DNA of 64,000 nucleotides from Onthophagus taurus (Eukaryota; Arthropoda; Insecta; Coleoptera; Scarabaeidae). Positions 57,801-64,000 of the stretch are shown in pieces. Positions within the stretch are counted from its first letter, which is position 1, and every line of letters begins with the position of its first letter. Position numbers and translations under genes: made by a program. The notes beneath the pieces are model-generated. The model did no database searches. It saw only the letters and a list, made by a program, of their open reading frames with translations, and was not told where the DNA came from. The stretch is taken from positions 2,544,501-2,608,500 of the forward strand of contig NC_091975.1 in assembly GCF_036711975.1 (NCBI RefSeq), given 5' to 3'.

Positions 57801-60395
57801 AGATGAGTAATTAGCTCCTAAATATCTCCATTGTATTCTATAACGAACTGAATTTAAATCGCATGGAAAATCACTACTTATTGACGACCAAGTAAGATTA
57901 ACCGAGTTATAATCGTTTCGAGAAATTTTTAGGTTACGTTCACCAATTGTACCTAAATTTATATAAATAAGTATTTTTAATGAATCAATATCCATTTATT
58001 ACCTGTTGAACAAGTGACTGAGTTAGAATTATCACTTGCAGTAATCTTATACAACCGAGATATAAACGAGTATTCAGTTTTGGGTGATAAACGTCCAGCT
58101 AAATAATAAGTGACGTTTGATAAATAATCCGGTCCCATTTCTAAAACAATTACATAATTAATTTCATTATGATCTTAATCTTTTTTTTTGGTTTAATTGT
58201 AAATATAATAGATACCACTACCTCCATTATATGAGTCAACAGTAAAAGCGTTTGGTTCAATATTTGGGGGTACATCCCATCGTATACAAATACTTGTGTC
58301 GTTATACGGTTGACAACGCATATTTATTGGTGCCGGTAACGGTGGATTTTTTGAATAATATTGTACTGCTAGCCAAGATCTTCCCGCTGAATTTTCAGCA
58401 ACACATTGATAAATCCCTAAAAATTAAAAAAAAATACAATTATAAGTAATTAAATAATTTTAAGCGATTACAAATTATTACCTGCGTCCGTTGATATCGA
58501 TTTTGATATAGAAAGTTGAGAATTATTAAATGATTTTCGTTCAATGTTAAAATTAAACTCCGTCCCATTCACTAACCAATAAATCTTTGGTTTTGGTATA
58601 CCAAAAGCGTGACAAGGAGTTCTTATAGTAACCGGAGCTGAATACGTTCTGGATTGCATAGTGTGGTTAAAATAAGGTCGTTGATGAACAACAACATTAT
58701 AAATCTATAAAAAAAGGAATTCAAATTATTCAAAAAGTCAACATATTTAAAACAAATATTTGAAAAGTTGTGGTTTCACAACAAAGAAATGGGTTCAACG
58801 TCCATCTCGTCCTCGACAACCGTTTGCATTCGTAATTATGGACCTTCTAAGGCTTAGAATCTAAGCGAAAGTTAAAACGCGCTAACCACGAAAACCATCA
58901 AGATCGAAAAGAAGGATATGATCTCTGATTCACCTGATCAACATTGTCGATTCCGTTCTGTGCTGTGCAAGTGTAAACACCTGCTTCTTGAGCCGTTATA
59001 TTCTTCAGTAAAACAATTGTAGAATCATTCGCTGACGGTAAAAATCTTTTCCCTAATAAATTAAGTAAATTTAGGCAAAGAGATGAATACATATTTATTT
59101 ATTACCTTTAAACCATTTAATTGTCGGTACTGGCCAGCCGGAAACAGCACAAAATAATCGGACATCTTCACCAACGAGAACAGTTATATTTCGATCTAAC
59201 CCTAAATCGAGTATTTTGAGGGGAGTCTGTTTTTTAAGAGGATGTATTACTTTTAGAACCCCTTTTTTACTTTCCTTCGGTTTGTTTTTAAGAATTGGGT
59301 TGGTAACGTTACAACTATAAGAAGTTTAAAGATATAAAAAGAAAAATTATATGAAAATTTGAAAATAATTTACGTTTTGTCGATTTAATTTGACAGATAG
59401 TAACAAGCGCCATCTATTAAGAATGATATTAAGTTTATTTGAAAAAAGTAAATGTTTAAAACATATTTTTAAAAATTAAGGTGACTTAAATTAGATTTCT
59501 GACCACTTTGGTCATTAATTTATTTAAAAAAAATATAGATGTCGCCACTTCGAAATATAACAATTTAATTTTGAAAAATTAATAAATTCAACAACGTAAA
59601 TTAATAATTAAACATTTTTACCTATAAATATTTATATCTGAGGAATGCGTATTTGTAATTAATAGAGATCCCGATGGGAGAGGAACATATCTGAAAATGA
59701 AATTAAAATTGTTAAAATTCTAATGATTTGTCGGCAACGTTGAAAGCAACGATATTAAATAACTGAATTTTAACCTTGACATTTGCCATACACAAATCAA
59801 ATCATTATTAAAGTAATCTCCCAATAAAATTTTAAACGAAAAAAAGTTTTAATAAACACCGAATTAAAGCTATACATTACCTTGTTGTTTGAGGTAGAGG
59901 TTGATTATTGCGGAACCAGTCCACATCAGCTTTAGGAAAGGAATGAATTCTACATGGCAATACTATAGGTTGCCCTTCTTCAACAGTTATGTCTTCCATT
60001 TGTTCGGAAAATTCTTTTCCAAGAACTAAAATAACCAAGATTTAATATTAAACAATTTATAACAAAAATAATTATTGTATATTTACTGGCTAAACGTAAT
60101 GTTGCAGGACTGGAAAGTAGGGCCCCATAATCGTTTTTGAGATAACACTGGTAAGTTCCCACTTTTTTTCCAGACACCTTCGAAATGGTAAGGGTGCCGT
60201 TATCGTGCACTTGTAATCGAGAATCATTCCCGATTGCGTTTCCGTTATAAAGCCAGCGGATTGAAGGTACAAGGTTGCTTTTTGGGGAACAAGAAAAGCT
60301 TGCCGACTGTCCTTTAGCCACAATGACGTCCTGTGGGTCCGACAACGTTAACGAGAGGCTTGCATTTTCAAACACGCGCGCATCAAAACAATCAG
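54844..60395 (-). CDS. PRTG: Protogenin/DCC-class receptor: 4 Ig + 4 FN3 + TM; first coding exon uncertain
   Basis: Type I cell-surface receptor. Exons found are 60087-60395, 59881-60025, 59622-59690, 59106-59314, 58934-59052, 58482-58704, 58222-58416, 58003-58140, 57761-57952, 56213-56528, 55842-56154, 55585-55789, 55268-55530, 55102-55218 and 54844-55038. All are in phase, about 1002 codons. Four Ig domains come first (first: LSDPQDVIVAKGQSASFSCS to GTYQCYLKNDYGALLSSPA). Four FN3 domains follow (YRIQWRYLG, YEFYVRGI and YTVRYSSQNG strands), then one TM helix (GIAVGMSISLCAFVACAICLVRMVL) before KRRK and a ~180-residue tail. The DCC/neogenin/protogenin class has four Ig and four to six FN3 domains; the first Ig resembles protogenin most. 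Frazzled/DCC is the main alternative. The first exon found starts inside a codon, so the signal peptide lies upstream (candidate 62565-62598) or outside the window. Confidence 0.82.
56568..57015. repeat. Dispersed repeat R1, copy in a receptor intron
   Basis: Partner of the ATIC-intron copy, same strand. This one is more complete at its end: CACATATAATGAGCTATTAT, CACTCAGGTTAATTAACCTT and TAGTGAATAATAGCCTTCAT form a long imperfect palindrome of about 85 bp. Confidence 0.85.
57065..57725. repeat. Long CTAG-family element in a receptor intron
   Basis: Contains the CTAG core (57115-57240) plus both outer flanks that also occur around the 38.2-38.55 kb copy: TTTCCATAGAAACCTACTTA at one end, and GCTATGTTGCATATTATGTG with GGTTACTGCATTCAT at the other. 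The ~400 bp between core and right flank is absent from the 38-kb copy, so this may be a fuller element. Confidence 0.65.
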
Positions 60396-61401
60396 CTAAA
60401 AGAAAAAAATATATATAAATTATAAAAACAAAAAAACTTTATTTTGATATATCGTTGATAAACGGAGGACGATTTCGAATAAAGATCTGACCATTAATCA
60501 TTGGACATTGCGCGTATGATTTTCTTTTGTGCGCAGAACAAGTCTTAAGCGAGATACACGTATTATAAGTTACAATGTAAGAGCGTCGGTGCAATTTTAT
60601 CTCGAGCTTGAAACCGATTTATCAAAACAAAACGCACGATACGAAGGTTGCTGTCCGTGTAGTTTACCATCAATCAAGTCCATTGTAATCGAGAATTATC
60701 ATTTATTTGTAGGTTTTACCTACGAATAAATGACACAAAGTGGTAGAATGTAATAATTTATAATAATTTGTATCATTAAAAAGTTTTATACAGTAGCAAA
60801 ATATCTTATTAATAACCATTCGATATCCGCAATAAATCATTCCGGAACGTTATCATCCGCATGTAAACGACTTATTTAAACGTAAAATAATCCGGTAGCT
60901 ATTTACAAAGACAATTTCTTCGTTGCTGTTGTCCTCCGGAAACGCATCCTCCTCCTTCTCCCATCTTGTAGCATGTTTTAGTTTCTTTCTTCTTATGTTG
61001 ATGTCTTTTTTCCGTCGTTTTTGCAAAGGAAGTTCTAAACGTATAAACTTTTTTTCTGCAACAGCTGCTTCTCGAATGTATGTTTTCTTTTGATATCACT
61101 GACCCAGTCGGTCTCAATTCTCTTCTGAATACCGTAGGTCGTTTGAAATAGAAAAAGGATTCGGTCGACGATTATCATCGCGTTTTAACCGGGGCTCCGG
61201 GTCATTATTTCAACCGGTCTCTTCAAAAGAGATCATAACGTTCGAAACGAGATCGAAAAGAAGACGAACGTAAAAAAATTAAATAATAAAAAAGGGGGAT
61301 TTGGAACGAGGCGATACAAAACCAGTCTAATTTTTTTTTTTGCAGCAAGAATAAACGATTTTAAATATTTAAAAAAATTATTTATCCCCTTCAATTATGA
61401 T

Positions 61402-61497
61402 TAAAAATGAATTTGATGAGTTTTATAATAAAAACTTTCATTGAAATAACACAACATAACCTATAAACGAGATGTGTCAAATTTTGACACATTGAAA
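61402..61497. repeat. Direct repeat D1, left copy
   Basis: About 95 bp matching 62687-62780: AAAATGAATTTGATGAGTTT, TAATAAAAA, ATTGAAATAACA, AACATAACCTATAA, CGAGATGTGTCAAATTTTGA, CAC. Separation is 1.28 kb. No coding. Confidence 0.85.
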
Positions 61498-61604
61498 ATT
61501 TCCGAAATAGTACAAATTTGTAATAATAGATGGTAGCAAGTGGTAGATCAAATTTTTTTTCATTAACAGTACTTCATTATGTATTTAAAAATATATAATA
61601 GCCG

Positions 61605-61760
61605 GACATTATTTCCAAAGAATGGCGAGAGAGGTGATTAATTTTCTTGCCATATATTCAAGGACTTCTTCGTCCTGGGCTACTACCACTTGGTCGTCAG
61701 CTAAATTGTCATTTAGAAAAAAATTATTTCTATCTATGCAACCCCCTTCTCTAAAAAGAG
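61605..61760 (-). pseudogene. Decayed non-LTR reverse transcriptase fragment with ADDQV box
   Basis: The minus strand at about 61622-61735 reads NDNLADDQVVVAQDEEVLEY then MARKLI. This is the catalytic xADD box in the LxADDQVxxAQDEDDLxYMxRKL context of insect non-LTR polymerases. The first catalytic-box residue is Leu, not Tyr or Phe. Upstream sequence reaches stops quickly and no flanking domains remain. Confidence 0.6.
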
Positions 61761-62564
61761 GGCAACGACCCTACAGCAATGTACTTGGAGTGTCCTACTG
61801 CTGCACTATTTCCGCAAAATCGATAGTTTCAACCCCTTCCATCTCGATTCGAGGGTTTTCGTTTGGATATCGTCCGTTTCGTGGCCCCATTTCGCCCTCA
61901 AAAAAAATATTTATTCATACCAAAAGGAGCTTACTCTTTTAAATCAAATCAATCGAAGAAAAATTTTTACAAAGAAAAATTTTAAAGAAAAGAAATAAAA
62001 ATACCTTTAAGGTATTAAAGGTGGACTTTGTTTTGGGAATGAACTTTTATGTAGACATTTAAAAAAAATTGGACGACTTAAACGTTTAAGCCGATTTTTT
62101 TCTTTTGATGAACCACCCTCGGGAAAAAAATTACGAATTAAATTTAAAAGTAACTTTTTCATTTTAGCTTTTAACTTAATAAACCAATCTTTTATAAAAT
62201 AAATTTTTTTCAGGTTGAAATCGAAAACGATAAATAACCACTGTTGTTGTATGTTTATATATCCATAGTACAACTCCTACATGTTCAGAGCTTTCACGGT
62301 CCGTTGCTCACCGTATGGGTCAATAACTTTCGTTGACGACTCAAACAGACATTTTGTGTTCGTTACGTGTAAATTTTCGACTTCCGCAAACTTTATTTCC
62401 GTTAATTTAAACACAGCAAATTTCAAATTTTTTTTGTTCAGTTAATAACAAAGTAAATAACGTCCTTTTTGTTCTCTTATTTATTGGTTCTCTGTCAATT
62501 CGGGGAAAAGTTTTCAGAAGTGTCGTATATAGAAGGGGCCCCAACCTGATTGAAATACTTTTAC

Positions 62565-62598
62565 AAAGGCTTTTGACAACAACGATGAAAGAAAACAT
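62565..62598 (-). other. Candidate first coding exon of the receptor
   Basis: The context CACAATG (62598) opens MFSFIVVVKSL and ends at TTT|GTAAAAGT with one spare base. That is exactly the phase needed by the exon at 60395, giving ...KSLSDCFDARVFENA. It would supply a very short hydrophobic signal (FSFIVVV). Phase and Kozak context favour it; brevity argues against. Confidence 0.25.
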
Positions 62599-62686
62599 TG
62601 TGACGTAGTTTTCTTTATCGAGCGTGTTGGAAAATTTTCTTGCTTTGATCGTAACAATTTCTAGTTGGAAGAAAAAAATGTGATTG

Positions 62687-62780
62687 AAAATGAATTTGAT
62701 GAGTTTTATAATAAAAATTTTAATTGAAATAACAAAACATAACCTATAATCGAGATGTGTCAAATTTTTGACACTTGTAT
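62687..62780. repeat. Direct repeat D1, right copy
   Basis: See the left copy at 61402. The two differ by a few substitutions and small indels in homopolymers. Together they bracket the retroelement fragment and the candidate receptor exon. Confidence 0.85.
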
Positions 62781-63554
62781 AAATGTATAAATATTACCAA
62801 CCTAAACAAGATATTTTTTTAATGCATTTTTATCTCATTTTAATGATTTAATTTTAATCAAATGTTACAGTATTAGTACATATTTAATAAATTAATGTAT
62901 TTTCTTAACAAATTTTTAAAAAACTACATTTTCTTAGGGATAAATTAATTCATTATGTACTGCCATCTATTATCAGAAACAAATACTATTATATTATTAT
63001 TGTTAAGCATAATTTTGTGATATTTTAGGTTTAAATAAGTTTCAGTATCATTAATTCATTAAGATGTCTTTTCATTTTAATTCACTTCAAAAACAAGCAC
63101 AAATTCGTGTAGTTTAAAATTTAAGATTTTTAATTTGAGTTAGTTTTAAATCTGTCAATGTCAACAACAATAAATTATTAAATTATTTTTTTCCCTCAAT
63201 TCACTGTTTTAATTCAAATCAAATATTTTATTTTTATAATTCAAATAAATATTTAATTAGTTTCATTAATAAAAATTTTACTAAAATTCTAATTCTTTAA
63301 ATAATTCTTTTTTATTTTTTTTATCGTTACTTCCTGCCATCTATTATAGTAAATATGTACTATATTCTTAATGATAATTATTGACGTTTGACATTTTAAA
63401 AGAAATTTTAACCTCAATATAACCTAGATTCGGGATAATGATCAATTTATTTTGATATACTATAAAAAAACCTTAAAAACCAGCTGTAAGCAAGTATTTG
63501 GTGTTATAACACAAGAAATAACCTTTATTTTATCTTAGATTTATTCTAAAAACA

Positions 63555-64000
63555 TTAACAATTAATTTGATTGTTGTTTTTTAAGGGATTCACTTTGTGT
63601 GATTTATCTGGAGCATAAAAACCTTTAACAGAACTAGAAGAATCGCAATTTATCGAATAATCGATGTTCGTTGATACTAAACTCGTAATATCCTTTTTTA
63701 TTGCTTGGATTTCATTCAAATAAAAGTAGATCTAACAATAAGATTATGTTCAGTGATTTAATACTTTGAAATTTGTAGAAACTGCGTATTAATAATTAAA
63801 ACTGATAGATTTATCATTTAGAAAATTGCTTAAAAAGCAAATAAAATAGATACCTCAATGAGTTTTAAAAAAAGTAGAAAATAAGCATAATCAGCGTGTT
63901 CTTCTAAATAATTTAATAATAACGACGCAAAAGACGTTGTTGTCGTCATTATCGTCGTTGTTGTTGTATAAACGTATTGTTTTTGGAACAATCGTTTTGC
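63555..64000 (-). CDS. 3' end of an unidentified protein, cut by the window edge
   Basis: Two in-phase exons: 63854 to beyond 64000, and 63555-63731. The donor GAG|GTATCT and acceptor TTGTTAG are good, and both frames are open. The joined tail (at least 107 codons) has a Thr-rich stretch (YTTTTTIMTTTTSF), then SLLLNYLEEHADYAYFLLFL and KLIEIYFYLNEIQAIKKDIT, which could form amphipathic helices, and ends KSHKVNPLKNNNQINC before a stop. I do not recognise the family. AATAAA lies nearby upstream on the minus strand but proves little. It runs in the same direction as the receptor gene. Confidence 0.5.

Larger units (their letters stand above)
60396..63554. other. Upstream region of the receptor; repeats and decayed retroelement
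   Basis: No firm exon. A less A+T-rich tract at 60900-61270 looks like a promoter or non-coding exon, but its minus-strand frame near the donor at 60904 does not encode a signal peptide. It also holds a retroelement fragment (61610-61750), a direct-repeat pair and several GCCATCTATTAT words (62960, 63330). Confidence 0.4.

Noticed and set aside
60899-61117. 72-codon minus-strand frame as first exon of the receptor
   Set aside because: The donor phase would fit, but the sequence is basic and Cys/Gly-rich without a hydrophobic signal, which this receptor class needs.
1-64000. CRISPR arrays, prophage, operons or toxin modules
   Set aside because: The window is an intron-bearing animal genome; the tandem arrays have no repeat-spacer structure and no such genes were seen.

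Overview
This window is nuclear DNA of an insect, most likely a beetle or another holometabolous insect. That placement is inference. The support is a CYP9-type P450, insect-like dynamin and p90 S6 kinase with short phase-consistent introns, strong A+T richness, and several decayed non-LTR retrotransposon pieces. I read no prokaryotic features, CRISPR array, rRNA gene or intact tRNA gene.

Layout. 1-7198: gene-poor DNA ending in the presumed 3' UTR of a p90 ribosomal S6 kinase (7199-11487, minus). 11.5-13.9 kb: a ~121-bp tandem satellite and a degenerate minisatellite. 13.9-22.7 kb: a compact cluster holding a DM9-repeat protein, a CYP9-like P450, an XRCC2-like RecA paralogue, CHMP5 (ESCRT-III), ATIC (last two steps of IMP synthesis) and NDUFB8 (complex I). 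23.1-30.1 kb: dynamin/shibire with two alternative C-terminal exons and a 15-nt microexon. 31.6-35.2 kb: epsilon-tubulin, PTAR1 and a C18orf32-like small protein. 36-42.2 kb: an ENL/AF9 YEATS protein and a ZNF800-like zinc-finger protein. 43.2-46.7 kb: UQCC1 and acid sphingomyelinase. 47.2-48.5 kb: two copies of a TIR element bracketing the same satellite seen at 12.3 kb, in opposite orientation. 48.5-54.8 kb: repeat-rich DNA without a convincing gene. 54.8-60.4 kb: a large Ig/FN3 receptor of the protogenin/DCC class, whose first coding exon is uncertain. 63.6-64.0 kb: the 3' end of an unidentified minus-strand gene that runs off the window.

Most genes are unrelated housekeeping genes. Several are arranged head-to-head with short shared promoters: XRCC2/CHMP5, ATIC/NDUFB8, TUBE1/PTAR1, C18orf32/ENL and ZNF800/UQCC1. 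These spacers and first introns repeatedly carry TTTGACA/TGTCAAA and TGAGGTTA-type words. Exon models were built by hand: each junction was checked for GT-AG (one GC-AG) and for reading phase, and complete models sum to whole codons.

I did not find a new multi-gene system. The points most worth following are epsilon-tubulin in an insect, an XRCC2 with a destroyed Walker A motif, a possible mitochondrial leader on ATIC, the GC-AG intron and alternative first exon of the S6 kinase, the dynamin microexon and tandem acceptor, and a family of CTAG-rich fold-back repeats with at least eight copies in 64 kb.
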